In this document: positions 45,579 to 56,213 of the stretch, one piece after another | How the letters are laid out: the number at the start of each line of letters is the position of its first letter | How positions within the stretch are numbered: position 1 is the first letter of the stretch | Source: Nesterenkonia sandarakina | GTDB taxonomy: Bacteria > Actinomycetota > Actinomycetes > Actinomycetales > Micrococcaceae | Assembly (NCBI RefSeq): GCF_013410215.1 | Contig: NZ_JACCFQ010000001.1 | Span: forward strand, 2,232,001 to 2,296,000 | Reading direction: 5' to 3' | Length of the DNA stretch: 64,000 nt | Made by a program: the position numbers and the translations under genes | The notes under the pieces: model-generated | The model's input: the letters and a program-made list of their open reading frames with translations, nothing else | Databases searched by the model: none | Told to the model about the DNA's origin: nothing

Positions 45579-47504
45579 GTGAGCGATCAACAGCCGCATG
45601 AGTCGGGCGCCCCGCGCAGCCGTCGCGAGATTCGCGAAGCGCGGGACCGCGAACTCGCTGCGCAGCGCGAGCGGCAGAGCGCCGCACAGAAGCGCGCCCT
45701 GGATGAGACGCTGCGCACTGTGCGCGCCCGCTCGGCCGCCTCCGCCGAGGCTGCTGCCGAGGACCCGGCAGTGCCGGCACAGGACACAACCCACAGTTCC
45801 GAGCCGCGGCGGACTCCCGGGTCTGCGGACATGCCCGCCCCACGACCGGCCAGCAGCCCCTCCAGCCCCGCCTCTGATCTGCCGAGCACCGGGCTCCCCG
45901 CCATCGCACCACGCCAGGGATCGGTGATCTTCAACCAGGAAGACGTGCCCCAGGGCAAGCTGGAGCGCGAAGACCCGCAGCACCGAGCACACCCGTACCG
46001 GTCCCAGCAGCCCGGATCCCCGCACACCCCCTCTCCGCAGACCCCCTCTCTGCAGACCCCTGACGATTCGGCCCCGGCTGAGCCCTCCGCAGCACAGCCC
46101 GCCCCCGGCCCCATGGCTCCCTCAGCGTCCACGCCTTTCGACCAGGTGGTGACCGGGGCGGACCAGGTGCGCCCGGAGGACGAGATCGACGAGGACTCCG
46201 AAGCGGCGCTCGAGGACGAGTCCGGCTTTCCGCTGGAGGATGACTATGAAGAGGACTACGCGCAGGACCTCGGGGACGACTACTACGAAGGCACCCGCAT
46301 CGAACACGACGACGACGGCACACCGCTGCTGATCTCATCCTCCACCCACGGCCGCGGCTACCAGACGGTCTCCGCCGTCGAGGGGGGCGCCACCCAGGCG
46401 GTGCTGGAGAAGCGTCGCAGCAAGCGTCGACGCCGCAACCTCACCCTCAGCGTGGCCTTCGGGCTCTTCGCGGTGTTGCTGGTCGGCTTCGTGGTGGTGC
46501 TGCAGTCCCTGTTCGGCGGGGGCGGCCCGGAAGACTTCGAGACCCAGGCGGGGGAGGTCGTGGAGTTCACCGTGGAACAGGGCGACGGGCCCGCGCTGGT
46601 GCGCAGCCGGCTGCTGGAGGCCGGGATCATCGCCAGCGACGACGCCTTCGACGACGCGTTCGCAGAGCTCGAGGACGCCCCCGAGCTGCAGCCCGGGGAG
46701 TTCCAGCTGCGTGAACAGATGCCGGCTGCCGACGCTCTGGCGGTGATCTTCGAAGAGGGTGAGGCGCTGCACTACATCTCGCTGCAGGACAACACCCGCA
46801 TCGATGCGGCGCTGAACTCGATCGCCGCACAGACCGGTATCCCGGAGAGCGACATCCGGGCCGCCGCCGATGACCCCAGCGCCTATGGCCTGCCCGAGGA
46901 GGCGGAGACCCTCGAGGGATACCTCGCGGCCGGGGAGTATCAGCCCAGCCTGGAGGCATCGCCCCAGGAGATCCTGCAGCAGATGGTGGACACCACCTTC
47001 GAGCGGCTCGAGGAGCTCGGGATCACCGAGGAGGAGGAGCAGTGGCGCACGGTGATCGTCGCCTCCCTGCTCACCGCCGAGGGCCTGCCGGGAGACTATG
47101 AGGAGATCGCCGGGATCATCGAGAATCGGTTGGACCCCGGCAACTCCGAGACCGATGGGCTGCTGCAGATCGACGCCACGGTGATCTATGGGCTCGGCAC
47201 CCAGAGCGTGCACTTCACTGAGGAGGAGCGCGCCGACGCCTCCAACGAATACAACACCTACCAGAACCCAGGCCTTCCCCCCGGCCCGGTGGCCGCTCCG
47301 AACATGGCGACCCTGGAAGCCGCCGCGAACCCGGACGAGAACGACTACTTCTACTGGGTCACCGTGGACCTGGAGACCGGTGAGACGAAGTTCGCCGAGG
47401 ACTACCAGGAGCACCTGGGCTACGTGGACGAGTTCAACGCCTACTGCGAGGACAACCCCGGGATCTGCGACGGGGAGCCCGCTCAGGACAACGCGGCCCC
47501 GTGA
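45579..47504 (+). CDS. mltG: Endolytic murein transglycosylase MltG
   Basis: Membrane-bound lytic transglycosylase that cleaves nascent glycan strands. The 641 residues comprise a long cytoplasmic region (about 1-280), polar then very acidic (EDEIDEDSEAALEDESG), a basic stop KRRSKRRRRN, one membrane span (about 287-308), a LysM-like domain and the YceG domain. The catalytic Glu is in ASLLTAEG near residue 500. QIDATVIYGLG and NTYQNPGLPPGP are conserved. The start is GTG 45579. alaS and ruvX, the usual upstream neighbours, are absent. aroE overlaps by 4 nt. Confidence 0.92.
   Translation: MSDQQPHESGAPRSRREIREARDRELAAQRERQSAAQKRALDETLRTVRARSAASAEAAAEDPAVPAQDTTHSSEPRRTPGSADMPAPRPASSPSSPASDLPSTGLPAIAPRQGSVIFNQEDVPQGKLEREDPQHRAHPYRSQQPGSPHTPSPQTPSLQTPDDSAPAEPSAAQPAPGPMAPSASTPFDQVVTGADQVRPEDEIDEDSEAALEDESGFPLEDDYEEDYAQDLGDDYYEGTRIEHDDDGTPLLISSSTHGRGYQTVSAVEGGATQAVLEKRRSKRRRRNLTLSVAFGLFAVLLVGFVVVLQSLFGGGGPEDFETQAGEVVEFTVEQGDGPALVRSRLLEAGIIASDDAFDDAFAELEDAPELQPGEFQLREQMPAADALAVIFEEGEALHYISLQDNTRIDAALNSIAAQTGIPESDIRAAADDPSAYGLPEEAETLEGYLAAGEYQPSLEASPQEILQQMVDTTFERLEELGITEEEEQWRTVIVASLLTAEGLPGDYEEIAGIIENRLDPGNSETDGLLQIDATVIYGLGTQSVHFTEEERADASNEYNTYQNPGLPPGPVAAPNMATLEAAANPDENDYFYWVTVDLETGETKFAEDYQEHLGYVDEFNAYCEDNPGICDGEPAQDNAAP
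46026..46055. repeat. 15-bp in-frame direct repeat in mltG
   Basis: ACCCCCTCTCCGCAG (46026-46040) and ACCCCCTCTCTGCAG (46041-46055) encode a TPSPQ/TPSLQ repeat in the disordered N-terminal region of MltG. Confidence 0.75.
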
Positions 47505-48484
47505 CGCTTCAGGCCGCCGTACTGGGCCACCCGATCGCCCACTCACTCTCCCCGGTGCTGCACGCCGCAGCCTATGAGCACCTCGGCCTCGACGCCGAGT
47601 ACCGGCGCATCGACGTTCCCGAGGAGTCCCTGCAGGATTTCCTGCGTGGGGCGGGCGCCGCCGGTGACTGGATGGGATGGTCGGTGACCATGCCGCTGAA
47701 GGCCGCCATGGTCAGCGTCGTGGACCGGCCCTCGGCCCGGGTCCGCGCGCTCGGGGTGCTCAACACCGTCATCCACCGCCCCGCCGCGAACGGCGAGGCA
47801 TCACCGAAGAGTGCCGGGCTGCTGCTGGGTGAGAACACCGACGTGGACGGGATCGTCGCGGCCCTGGGTGAGGCCGGGCTGCACCAGCGGACGTCGTCGT
47901 CGGGCACCTTCGGGATCATCGGAGCCGGGGCCACCGCCACCGCGGCACTTGCCGCCGCCGCCGAGCTCGGCTTCACCGAGGTGCGCAGCTATGCACGCTC
48001 ACGGCCCCGGGCGCTGGAACTGGCGCCGGTCGCCGCGGCGCTGGGTCTGCAGTTCAGCGTCTCTGAGCTCGCCGCCCTGCCGGGGGACCTGGTCCCCGCC
48101 GTGCAGCCGGCGGAGGCGGCGGGTCTGGACGCGATGGGGTCTGATGTCGCGGATCTGGACGGCGCGAATCTGAAGGGTGTGGGTCTGCGGGCTGTGGTCT
48201 CCACCCTGCCGCCGCGCGCCGCCGACGAGCTCGCCGCCACGCTTCCTCGACTCTCCCACCCGGTGCCGCTGCTCGACGTCGCCTACGACCCCTGGCCCTC
48301 CGCGCTGGCGCAGGCCTGGGCGACCGCCGGAGGCCAGGTGGTCAGCGGTCTGGTGATGTTGCTGCACCAGGCGGTGCGGCAGGTCGAGCTGTTCAGCTCC
48401 GGCACCTCGACCCCCGCCGAGGCCCTCTCAACGGGGTCCCACGCCGAGATGGTGGCGAAGATGCGGCGCTCCATCGGTTTATGA
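47501..48484 (+). CDS. aroE: Shikimate dehydrogenase
   Basis: NADPH-dependent reduction of 3-dehydroshikimate to shikimate. The 327 residues include [17 protein letters not shown], the catalytic Lys in SVTMPLK (about 65-71), GENTDVDG with the substrate Asp, and an NADP Rossmann fold [13 protein letters not shown]. It is slightly longer than usual because of an insertion around 200-225 ([15 protein letters not shown]). GTG 47501 overlaps the mltG stop by 4 nt. It is first in the aroE-C-K-B run of the shikimate pathway. Confidence 0.93.
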   Translation: MTLQAAVLGHPIAHSLSPVLHAAAYEHLGLDAEYRRIDVPEESLQDFLRGAGAAGDWMGWSVTMPLKAAMVSVVDRPSARVRALGVLNTVIHRPAANGEASPKSAGLLLGENTDVDGIVAALGEAGLHQRTSSSGTFGIIGAGATATAALAAAAELGFTEVRSYARSRPRALELAPVAAALGLQFSVSELAALPGDLVPAVQPAEAAGLDAMGSDVADLDGANLKGVGLRAVVSTLPPRAADELAATLPRLSHPVPLLDVAYDPWPSALAQAWATAGGQVVSGLVMLLHQAVRQVELFSSGTSTPAEALSTGSHAEMVAKMRRSIGL

Positions 48485-48492
48485 TGGACCCC

Positions 48493-49740
48493 ATGTTGCG
48501 CTGGCTCACCTCCGGAGAATCACACGGCAAATCCCTCGTCGGAATCCTGGAAGGGCTTCCTGCCGGCGTCACGCTGGACACCGCGGCGGTGCAGGAGAAG
48601 CTCGCCCGCCGCCGCCTGGGCTATGGGCGTGGTGCCCGGATGAAGTTTGAGAAGGACCAGGTCGCGCTGCTGGCCGGGGTGCGCCACGGCGTGACCATCG
48701 GCGGTCCGCTGACCATCGAGGTCGGCAACACCGAGTGGCCCAAATGGGAGAAGGTGATGTCGGCCGATCCGGTGGATCCTGCCGAGCTGGAGAACCTGGC
48801 TCGCAACGCCCCGCTGACCCGTCCCCGCCCAGGTCACGCCGACTACACCGGGATGCAGAAGTACGGCTTCGGCGAGGCCCGCCCGGTCCTGGAGCGCGCC
48901 TCGGCGCGGGAGACCGCCACCCGCGTGGCCCTCGGCGCCGCCGCCCAGTCCTTCCTGGACGAGCTGGGGATCACCACGGTCTCGCACACCACCGCGATCG
49001 GACCGGTGCAGGTCCCAGCCGACGCACCGCTGCCCGGCGCGCTCGACGCCCAGGCCCTGGACGCCGATCCGCTGCGCTGCTTCCACGCCGAGACCTCAGA
49101 GCGGATGGTCGCCGAGGTCGACGACGCCCACCGAGCAGGGGAGACCCTCGGCGGGGTCGTCGAAGTGATCGTGGAGGGGCTTCCGCCGGGCCTGGGCAGC
49201 TACGTGCACTGGGACCGCCGGCTGGACTCCCGGCTGGCCGGCGCGTTGATGGGCATCCAGGCGATCAAGGGGGTCGAGGTCGGCGACGGCTTCGAGACCA
49301 CCCGCCGCCGCGGCTCCGCCGCCCATGATGAGATCGCCCTGGATGAGGACGGACAGATCACCCGCACCTCCAACCGCGCCGGCGGCATCGAGGGCGGCAT
49401 GAGCATCGGCGGCCCGCTGCGGGTCCGCGCCGGGATGAAGCCCATCGCCACCGTCCCGCGCGCCCTGCGCACCGTGGACACCGCCACCGGGGAAGCCACC
49501 ACCGCCCACCACCAGCGCTCCGACGTCTGCGCGGTCCCCGCTGCCGGCGTCGTGGCAGAAGCCATGGTGGCACTGGTCATCGCCGAGGCCGTGCTGGAAA
49601 AGTTCGGCGGAGACTCGGTGGCCGAGGTCCAGCGCAATCTGCGCAGCTACCTGCAGAACCTTCCCGAACTCGGCGGCGACCCCTCCGGCGCCGGCGCGGA
49701 TGGAGACCCGCTGCAGGCTCCCGCCGCGATGCAAGACTGA
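48493..49740 (+). CDS. aroC: Chorismate synthase
   Basis: FMN-dependent synthesis of chorismate from EPSP. The 415 residues begin [21 protein letters not shown], the normal start of the family, so ATG 48493 is chosen. Two in-frame ATGs (48481, 48484) overlap the aroE stop and could serve as re-initiation starts. [14 protein letters not shown] (about 115-130) and [20 protein letters not shown] near the C-terminus are diagnostic. aroK starts at the last base of the stop. Confidence 0.96.
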   Translation: MLRWLTSGESHGKSLVGILEGLPAGVTLDTAAVQEKLARRRLGYGRGARMKFEKDQVALLAGVRHGVTIGGPLTIEVGNTEWPKWEKVMSADPVDPAELENLARNAPLTRPRPGHADYTGMQKYGFGEARPVLERASARETATRVALGAAAQSFLDELGITTVSHTTAIGPVQVPADAPLPGALDAQALDADPLRCFHAETSERMVAEVDDAHRAGETLGGVVEVIVEGLPPGLGSYVHWDRRLDSRLAGALMGIQAIKGVEVGDGFETTRRRGSAAHDEIALDEDGQITRTSNRAGGIEGGMSIGGPLRVRAGMKPIATVPRALRTVDTATGEATTAHHQRSDVCAVPAAGVVAEAMVALVIAEAVLEKFGGDSVAEVQRNLRSYLQNLPELGGDPSGAGADGDPLQAPAAMQD

Positions 49741-50297
49741 TGCGCCAACCGGCACCCGCCGAGCGCGGCGAGAGCCGCAACATCGTGCTGATCGGCCCCA
49801 TGGGCTCGGGGAAGTCCACTGTGGGCGCCGCCCTGGCGCGCAGGCTCCACCGGCCCCACGTGGACAGCGACCACTTCTTCGTGGCCCGGCACGGCGCCAT
49901 CCCGGCGTACTTCTCACTCCACGGCGAACAGGACTTTCGTGCCGAGGAGGAGAGCATCGTCGCCGAGCTCCTCGACTCCCCACGTCCCTCGGTGATCAGC
50001 CTCGGTGGCGGGGCGGTGCTCAGCGCCACCACCCGCGCCCTGCTGCGAGAGCAGCTGGTGATCATGCTGGACCTCACCGAGGACCAGGCGGCGCTGCGCC
50101 TCGGTGACGGCTCCACCCGACCCATCCTCGGCGAGGATCCCGTCGGGTCCTGGAGACGCATCTACGCCGAGCGCGAGCAGATCTATCGAGACTGCGCTGA
50201 TATCGTCATGACCCCGGACGATGCCCACATCGACGCCCGCGTCGAGAACATCGTGCGAGCCCTCAACCACACCCCCAGGAGAGACCCAAACGTATGA
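49740..50297 (+). CDS. aroK: Shikimate kinase
   Basis: Phosphorylates shikimate using ATP. The 185 residues have Walker A GPMGSGKST (about 19-27), the substrate-binding DSDHFF in place of the more common DSD-x2-IE, GGGAVLS (about 91-97), and an Arg-rich lid. The ATG shares one base with the aroC stop (TGATG), and aroB overlaps the end by 4 nt, so the aro genes are translationally coupled. Confidence 0.94.
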   Translation: MRQPAPAERGESRNIVLIGPMGSGKSTVGAALARRLHRPHVDSDHFFVARHGAIPAYFSLHGEQDFRAEEESIVAELLDSPRPSVISLGGGAVLSATTRALLREQLVIMLDLTEDQAALRLGDGSTRPILGEDPVGSWRRIYAEREQIYRDCADIVMTPDDAHIDARVENIVRALNHTPRRDPNV

Positions 50298-51451
50298 GCC
50301 ACCAGGCCGAGACCGAGGCTTCTGCCCCTGAGCCCACGATCATCACCGTCGGAGAGGGCGCCGGAACCGGCGGTCAGGAGCTGGGATATGACGTCATCAT
50401 CGGCAACGGGCTGCTCTCCCGGCTGCCATCCCTGGTGGGCCCGCAGGCCGAACGCGTCCTGGTGATCCACCCGCGGGCGCTGCGCGCCACCGGCGACGTG
50501 GTCCGTGAAGACCTGGAGAAGGCCGGATACCAGGCGCTGGTCGCCGAGATCCCCGACGCCGAGGAGGGCAAGCACATCCAGGTCGCCGCCTTCTGCTGGC
50601 AGGTCCTGGGACAGAACGACTTCACCCGCTCCGACGCCATCGTCGCCGTCGGCGGCGGTGCGGTCACCGACGCCGCCGGTTTCGTGGCAGCCACCTGGCT
50701 GCGCGGGATCCGGGTGGTCCACATGCCCACCACGCTGCTGGGCATGGTCGACGCCGCCGTGGGCGGGAAGACCGGGATCAACACCTCCGAGGGCAAGAAC
50801 CTGGTGGGCTCCTTCCACCAGCCCGCCGGAGTCCTCGCCGATCTGGACACGCTGCTGACCCTGCCGCGCAATGAGCTGGTCGCCGGCCTGGCCGAAGTCG
50901 TCAAATGTGGCTTCATCGCCGACGAGCGGATCCTCGAGATCATCGAGGCGGCCCCGGAGCAGGCGCAGAACCCCCATTCCTGGCAGATCCGTGAGCTCAT
51001 CGAGCGCGCCATCTCGGTCAAGGCCGAGGTGGTGGGGCAGGACGCGTTGGAGTCCGGTGTCCGCGAGTCCCTGAACTACGGCCACACCCTGGGTCACGCC
51101 ATCGAGCTCGCCGAGCGCTACCAGTGGCGCCACGGCGCGGCCATCTCGGTGGGCATGATCTTCGCCGCCGAGCTGGCGCGCAGCCTGGGACGGCTCGACG
51201 ACGCGACCGCCGACCGCCACCACGCGGTGCTCAACCTGCTCGGGCTGCCCACCAGCTACCGCGACGACCGGTGGAGCCAGCTGCTCGAAGGCATCCGCCG
51301 GGACAAGAAGAACCGCGGGGACCAGCTGCGCTTCGTGCTGCTCGGCGGCCAGGGACAGCCGGTCACCGTAGAGATCCCGGACGCCTCGATCCTCTTCGCG
51401 ACCTACCAGGAGATCGCCCAGCCCGAGACCGGCAGCATGATCTCGCTCTGA
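50294..51451 (+). CDS. aroB: 3-dehydroquinate synthase
   Basis: NAD- and zinc-dependent conversion of DAHP to 3-dehydroquinate. The 385 residues include [11 protein letters not shown] near 120-130, [41 protein letters not shown] split around 175-195, and the zinc ligands Glu and His in GLAEVVKCG and [11 protein letters not shown]. Its ATG overlaps the aroK stop, with AGGAGAG upstream. It is the last aro gene before efp. Confidence 0.96.
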   Translation: MSHQAETEASAPEPTIITVGEGAGTGGQELGYDVIIGNGLLSRLPSLVGPQAERVLVIHPRALRATGDVVREDLEKAGYQALVAEIPDAEEGKHIQVAAFCWQVLGQNDFTRSDAIVAVGGGAVTDAAGFVAATWLRGIRVVHMPTTLLGMVDAAVGGKTGINTSEGKNLVGSFHQPAGVLADLDTLLTLPRNELVAGLAEVVKCGFIADERILEIIEAAPEQAQNPHSWQIRELIERAISVKAEVVGQDALESGVRESLNYGHTLGHAIELAERYQWRHGAAISVGMIFAAELARSLGRLDDATADRHHAVLNLLGLPTSYRDDRWSQLLEGIRRDKKNRGDQLRFVLLGGQGQPVTVEIPDASILFATYQEIAQPETGSMISL

Positions 51452-51469
51452 GCCGCGCCGGGGAGCCTG

Positions 51470-51475
51470 TACAAT
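51470..51475 (+). promoter_or_regulatory. Candidate -10 box (TACAAT) of efp-nusB
   Basis: TACAAT lies about 85 nt upstream of the efp start. The predicted leader contains a GC-rich hairpin built on TTGGCGC (51479-51485) and GCGCCAA (51518-51524). Confidence 0.45.
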
Positions 51476-51560
51476 CGATTGGCGCCGCGTGGAGCGCCCG
51501 CCGCGCAAGAGTGCGGCGCGCCAAGCACTCCGTGCCCTCAACACCCAGGAAAGGCAGACT

Positions 51561-52124
51561 GTGGCCAGCTCGAATGACATCAAGAACGGCTCCGTCCTCA
51601 AGCTGGAGGGACAGCTGTGGAACACGCTCGAGTTCCAGCACGTCAAGCCGGGCAAGGGCGGCGCCTTCGTGCGCACCAAGCTGAAGAACATCCGCACCGG
51701 CAAGGCCGTGGACAAGACCTTCAACGCCGGAGCCAAGGTGGAGTTCGCCACGGTGGACCGCTCGAACTACCAGTACCTCTACCAGGACGGCGACGACTTC
51801 GTCTTCATGGACCTGCGCGACTTCGACCAGATCACCGTGCCCGCCACGGTGGTCGGTGATGCCGCGAACTTCCTGCTGGAATCACATGAGGTGACCATCG
51901 CGCTGCACGACGGCACCCCGCTCTACCTGGACCTGCCCCCCTCGGTGATCCTGGAGATCACCTACACCGAGCCGGGCCTGCAGGGCGACCGCTCCAATGC
52001 CGGCACCAAGTCCGCCACCCTGGAGACCGGCCACGAGATCCAGGTCCCGCTGTTCGTGGACCAGGGCACTCGGGTCAAGGTCGACACCCGGACCTCGGAC
52101 TATCTCGGCCGAGTCACGGACTGA
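51561..52124 (+). CDS. efp: Elongation factor P
   Basis: A 187-residue three-domain translation factor that rescues ribosomes stalled at polyproline. The tip loop of domain I reads [10 protein letters not shown], with Lys32 at the tip. The actinobacterial subfamily has been described with an unmodified Lys in a palindromic PGKGP loop; here the last Pro is Gly. No EF-P modification gene is seen nearby. The start is GTG 51561 with AGGAAAGG upstream. nusB follows after 8 nt. Confidence 0.95.
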   Translation: MASSNDIKNGSVLKLEGQLWNTLEFQHVKPGKGGAFVRTKLKNIRTGKAVDKTFNAGAKVEFATVDRSNYQYLYQDGDDFVFMDLRDFDQITVPATVVGDAANFLLESHEVTIALHDGTPLYLDLPPSVILEITYTEPGLQGDRSNAGTKSATLETGHEIQVPLFVDQGTRVKVDTRTSDYLGRVTD

Positions 52125-52132
52125 TCCCCGCA

Positions 52133-52558
52133 GTGGCAAAGCGAAGCAAAGCCCGCCGCAGGGCCCTGGAGATCCTCTTCGAGGCTGAGCAGCGCGATAT
52201 GGACCCCTTCGAGGTGCTGCGGGTCCGGCGCGAGCGCAACGACCTGATCGTCAACGACTACGTCCTGGAGCTCATCGACGGGGTGAAGTCCGAACAGTCG
52301 CACATCGACGAGATCCTGGCCACCTACGCCAGGGGCTGGACCCTGGAGCGGATGCCCCGGGTGGACCTGATGGCGCTGCGCATCGGGGCCTGGGAGCTGC
52401 TGTGCAACACCGAGATCCCGGACAACGTGGCGGTCGCCGAGGCGGTCGCGCTGGTCAAGGAGCTCTCCACCGATGATTCGCCCAGCTTCGTCAACGGCCT
52501 GCTCGGCAGGCTCCAGCAGCTCAAGCCCACGCTGGTCGAGGTCGATGACGTAGAGTGA
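52133..52558 (+). CDS. nusB: Transcription antitermination factor NusB
   Basis: A 141-residue all-helical factor that with NusE binds boxA in rRNA leaders. Family landmarks are KARRRALEILFEAEQRDMDP at the N-terminus, WTLERMPRVDLMALRIGAWELL and the C-terminal SFVNGLLGRL. GTG 52133 has no Shine-Dalgarno and probably depends on translation of efp. A 7-bp hairpin TCGCGGC/GCCGCGA (52567-52593) follows the stop. Confidence 0.94.
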   Translation: MAKRSKARRRALEILFEAEQRDMDPFEVLRVRRERNDLIVNDYVLELIDGVKSEQSHIDEILATYARGWTLERMPRVDLMALRIGAWELLCNTEIPDNVAVAEAVALVKELSTDDSPSFVNGLLGRLQQLKPTLVEVDDVE

Positions 52559-52566
52559 GCACAGCG

Positions 52567-52593
52567 TCGCGGCCCGGAAACCTCGCGCCGCGA
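52567..52593 (+). terminator. Possible weak terminator after nusB
   Basis: Stem TCGCGGC (52567-52573) with GCCGCGA (52587-52593), 13-nt loop, no T-run. Confidence 0.3.
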
Positions 52594-52640
52594 TGATCGT
52601 TGCGCAGGCTCCGCCGAGAGCGGGTGTGCGCAGCGGATAA

Positions 52641-53293
<653 letters not shown>

Positions 53294-53294
<1 letters not shown>

Positions 53295-54289
53295 TGCGGC
53301 ACCTGCTCTCCACCGCAGACCTCAGCCACACCCAGGCGCTGAGCATCCTGGACACCGCCGAGGAGATGGCCGCGGTCTCCACCCGGGAGGTCAAGAAGCT
53401 GCCCACGCTGCGCGGACGCACCGTGGTGAACCTGTTCTTCGAAGACTCCACCCGCACCCGGATCTCCTTCGAGGCCGCCGCCAAGCGGCTCTCCGCCGAT
53501 GTCATGAACTTCTCCGCCAAGGGCTCCTCGGTCTCGAAGGGGGAGTCGCTGAAGGACACCGTGCAGACCCTGGAGGCGATCGGGGCCGACGCGATCGTGA
53601 TGCGGCACTGGGCCTCCGGGGCCGCCGCGCAGCTCGCCGCCTCGGACTGGACCGACTGCGCGGTGATCAACGCCGGGGACGGCACCCACGAACACCCCAC
53701 GCAGGCGCTGCTGGACGCCCTCACGCTGCGCCGCGGATTCTCCGCCGCCCAGGGACAGGACCCGCGCGGCACCGACCTGACCGGCATGCGGGTGCTGATC
53801 GTGGGCGACATCCTGCACTCGCGGGTGGCCCGGTCCAACATCTGGCTGCTGCGCACCCTGGGCGCCGACGTCGGACTGGTCGCCCCGGCCACGCTGCTGC
53901 CGGTAGGCGTGGAGAAGTGGCCGGTGAGCGTGTTCTACAGCCTCGACGAGGCGCTGGGCTCCGGGCCCGACGCCGGACCCGACGCGATCATGATGCTGCG
54001 GGTCCAGGCAGAACGGATGGGCGGCGCGTATTTCCCCACCGCTGCGGAGTACACCCGCCGCTGGGGACTCACCGATGAGCGGCTGGCCCGTCTCCAAGCC
54101 CACCGCGGAGCACTCGGTCAGACCCCGATGATCCTGCACCCCGGGCCGATGAACCGCGGCGTCGAGATCTCCGCCGCCGCCGCCGACTCGCCGATGAACC
54201 AGGTCCTGGACCAGGTCTCCCACGGAGTCTCCGTCCGCATGGCCGTGCTGCACCTGCTGCTGAGCAGCTCAGAGAGGAACACTGCATGA
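53294..54289 (+). CDS. pyrB: Aspartate carbamoyltransferase catalytic subunit
   Basis: Condenses carbamoyl phosphate and aspartate to carbamoyl aspartate. The 331 residues carry the carbamoyl-phosphate motif [11 protein letters not shown] near 51-61, HPTQALLD for substrate binding, and [11 protein letters not shown] near the C-terminus. No pyrI regulatory subunit is present. The ATG overlaps the pyrR stop by one base, and pyrC overlaps the end by 4 nt. Confidence 0.96.
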
Positions 54290-55665
54290 GCACCACCCCC
54301 ACTGCCACCCTGATCCTTCAGGCGCAGCCCTACGGCGAGACCCCCGTGGATGTGCTGCTCGCCGAGGGCAGGATCGCCGCGCTCGGCCCCCAGGCCCGGG
54401 TCGAGGCCGACCGGCTGCGGTCCGAGCCAGACAGCCAGGTCACCACGATTGAGGCTGAAGGCCTGGTCCTGCTCCCGGGCATGGTGGATCTGCACACCCA
54501 CCTGCGCGAACCCGGCCGCGAGGACGCTGAGACCGTGGAGACCGGCAGCCGCGCAGCCGCCAAGGGCGGGTTCACCGCGGTCCACGCGATGGCGAACTCC
54601 TCCCCGGTGGCCGACTCCGCCGGCGTCGTGGAACAGGTGCACCGGCTGGGCCGGGCCTCGGGCTGGACCGAGGTCTACCCGGTGGGCGCGGTCACCGTCG
54701 GGCTCGCCGGGGAACGGCTCGCCGAGCTCGGAGCCATGGCGGAGTCCTCCGCGCAGGTGCGGATGTTCTCCGACGACGGGATGTGCGTGCACAACCCGGT
54801 GCTGATGCGCCGGGCACTGGAATACGTGAAGACGGTGGACGGGTTCATCGCTCAGCACGCCCAGGAGCCGCTGCTCACCGAGGGTGCCCAGATGAACGAG
54901 GGCGACGTCTCCGCGATCCTCGGGCTGCCCGGCTGGCCCGCGGTGGCCGAAGAGTCGATCATCGCCCGCGACGTGCTGCTGGCCCAGCACGTGGGGGCTC
55001 GGCTGCACATCTGCCACGTCTCCACGGCAGGCTCGGTGGAGATCATCCGCTGGGCCAAGGAGCGCGGGATCGACGTCACCGCCGAGGTCACCCCGCATCA
55101 CCTGCTGCTCACCGACGAGCTGGTCCGCGGCTATGACCCGGTGTACAAGGTCAACCCGCCGCTGCGCACCGGCGCCGACGTCGAGGCGCTGCGCGCCGGG
55201 CTGGCCGATGGCACCATCGACATCATCGGCACCGACCACGCCCCGCACCCGACCCAGGCCAAGGAGTGCGAATGGTCCGCCGCGGCCATGGGCATGACCG
55301 GACTGGAGACCGCGCTGCCGGTGGTGATCAAGACCATGATCAACACCGGGCTCATGGACTGGCGACGCTTCGCGGAGGTCACCTCCAGCGTCCCGGCGCG
55401 GATCTACCGACACGCCCAGCAGGGCCGCCCGATCGAGACCGGCGAGCCGGCCAACCTGGTCCTGGTGGATCCCGAGGCCATCCAGATCGTGGACCCCGCC
55501 GATCACGCCAGCAAGGGCCGGAACTCGCCGTTCCGCGGCATGGAGCTGCCCGGCGCGGTGCGCGCGACCTTCCTGCACGGGCACCCGGTGGTGCTCGACG
55601 GCGAGCTCAACACCCCGCTGCCCCGCCCCGCCGCCGAGGCGACGGCCACAGGGGTGGGCGCATGA
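54286..55665 (+). CDS. pyrC: Dihydroorotase
   Basis: Zinc amidohydrolase that cyclises carbamoyl aspartate to dihydroorotate. The 459 residues fit class I dihydroorotase. [10 protein letters not shown] near 67-76 provides metal-binding His and substrate Arg, and GTDHAPHP gives the catalytic Asp and His. Further His residues occur in HICHVSTAG and the VTPHHLLL segment. The metal-bridging residue that is Lys in many enzymes is not obvious, and class I enzymes often use Asp. AGAGAGG lies before the ATG. Confidence 0.94.
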   Translation: MSTTPTATLILQAQPYGETPVDVLLAEGRIAALGPQARVEADRLRSEPDSQVTTIEAEGLVLLPGMVDLHTHLREPGREDAETVETGSRAAAKGGFTAVHAMANSSPVADSAGVVEQVHRLGRASGWTEVYPVGAVTVGLAGERLAELGAMAESSAQVRMFSDDGMCVHNPVLMRRALEYVKTVDGFIAQHAQEPLLTEGAQMNEGDVSAILGLPGWPAVAEESIIARDVLLAQHVGARLHICHVSTAGSVEIIRWAKERGIDVTAEVTPHHLLLTDELVRGYDPVYKVNPPLRTGADVEALRAGLADGTIDIIGTDHAPHPTQAKECEWSAAAMGMTGLETALPVVIKTMINTGLMDWRRFAEVTSSVPARIYRHAQQGRPIETGEPANLVLVDPEAIQIVDPADHASKGRNSPFRGMELPGAVRATFLHGHPVVLDGELNTPLPRPAAEATATGVGA

Positions 55666-56213
55666 CACTGGCGACCACCGCCGCGGACATGACCGGCACC
55701 TATCTGAACTACCTGTGGATCGCCCTGGGCATCATCGTGGTGCTGCTGGGCCTGCTCCGGCTGGGCTGGCGCGGCCGCAAACGCCGCCAGGCCGGTCTCC
55801 CGGCGCCCGAGGAGGTCCCCGCCGCGCTGCTCGAGGAGCAGCCGCGCGCCGCCGCGGAAGGCATGGTGGTCGGCACCGTCAAGGCCGGGGACTACCTGGA
55901 CCGGATCGCCGTCCACGAGCTGGGCCTGCGCACCAACGGGCGCCTGGAGGTGCACCCCCAGGGCGTCGCCGTCTTCCGCTCCGGCGCCCGGAACTACTTG
56001 ATCCCCGCCGCCTCGCTGGAGCACGTGCGCACCGACCGAGGGGTGGTGGGCAAGTTCGTGGAGCGCGACGGCGCCGTCATCATCGGCTGGCGGCTCGGCG
56101 AGGAGTCTGTGGAGACCGCCTTCCGGGCCCGCCGCGCCGAGGCCCATCAGGAGCTCCTCGACGAGCTCACATCCGTCATCCGTCCCTCCGACGAGGAGTC
56201 AACACCAACATGA
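55662..56213 (+). CDS. PH-like domain membrane protein of the pyr operon
   Basis: A 183-residue protein of unknown role. One N-terminal membrane span (about 13-32) and the basic stop RGRKRRQ are followed by a soluble beta-rich domain (about 68-165) resembling a bacterial PH-like fold ([34 protein letters not shown]). The same position between pyrC and carA is occupied in Mycobacterium tuberculosis by Rv1382. It overlaps pyrC and carA by 4 nt each, so it is fully embedded. Its tie to pyrimidine synthesis is unexplained. Confidence 0.82.
   Translation: MTLATTAADMTGTYLNYLWIALGIIVVLLGLLRLGWRGRKRRQAGLPAPEEVPAALLEEQPRAAAEGMVVGTVKAGDYLDRIAVHELGLRTNGRLEVHPQGVAVFRSGARNYLIPAASLEHVRTDRGVVGKFVERDGAVIIGWRLGEESVETAFRARRAEAHQELLDELTSVIRPSDEESTPT

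Noticed and set aside
47060-47090. MltG with a missing catalytic Glu (ASLLTAEG in place of ASIIEKET)
   Set aside because: By alignment with Escherichia coli MltG as I recall it, the catalytic Glu218 is the second Glu of the motif, which is retained here. Only the non-catalytic first Glu differs.
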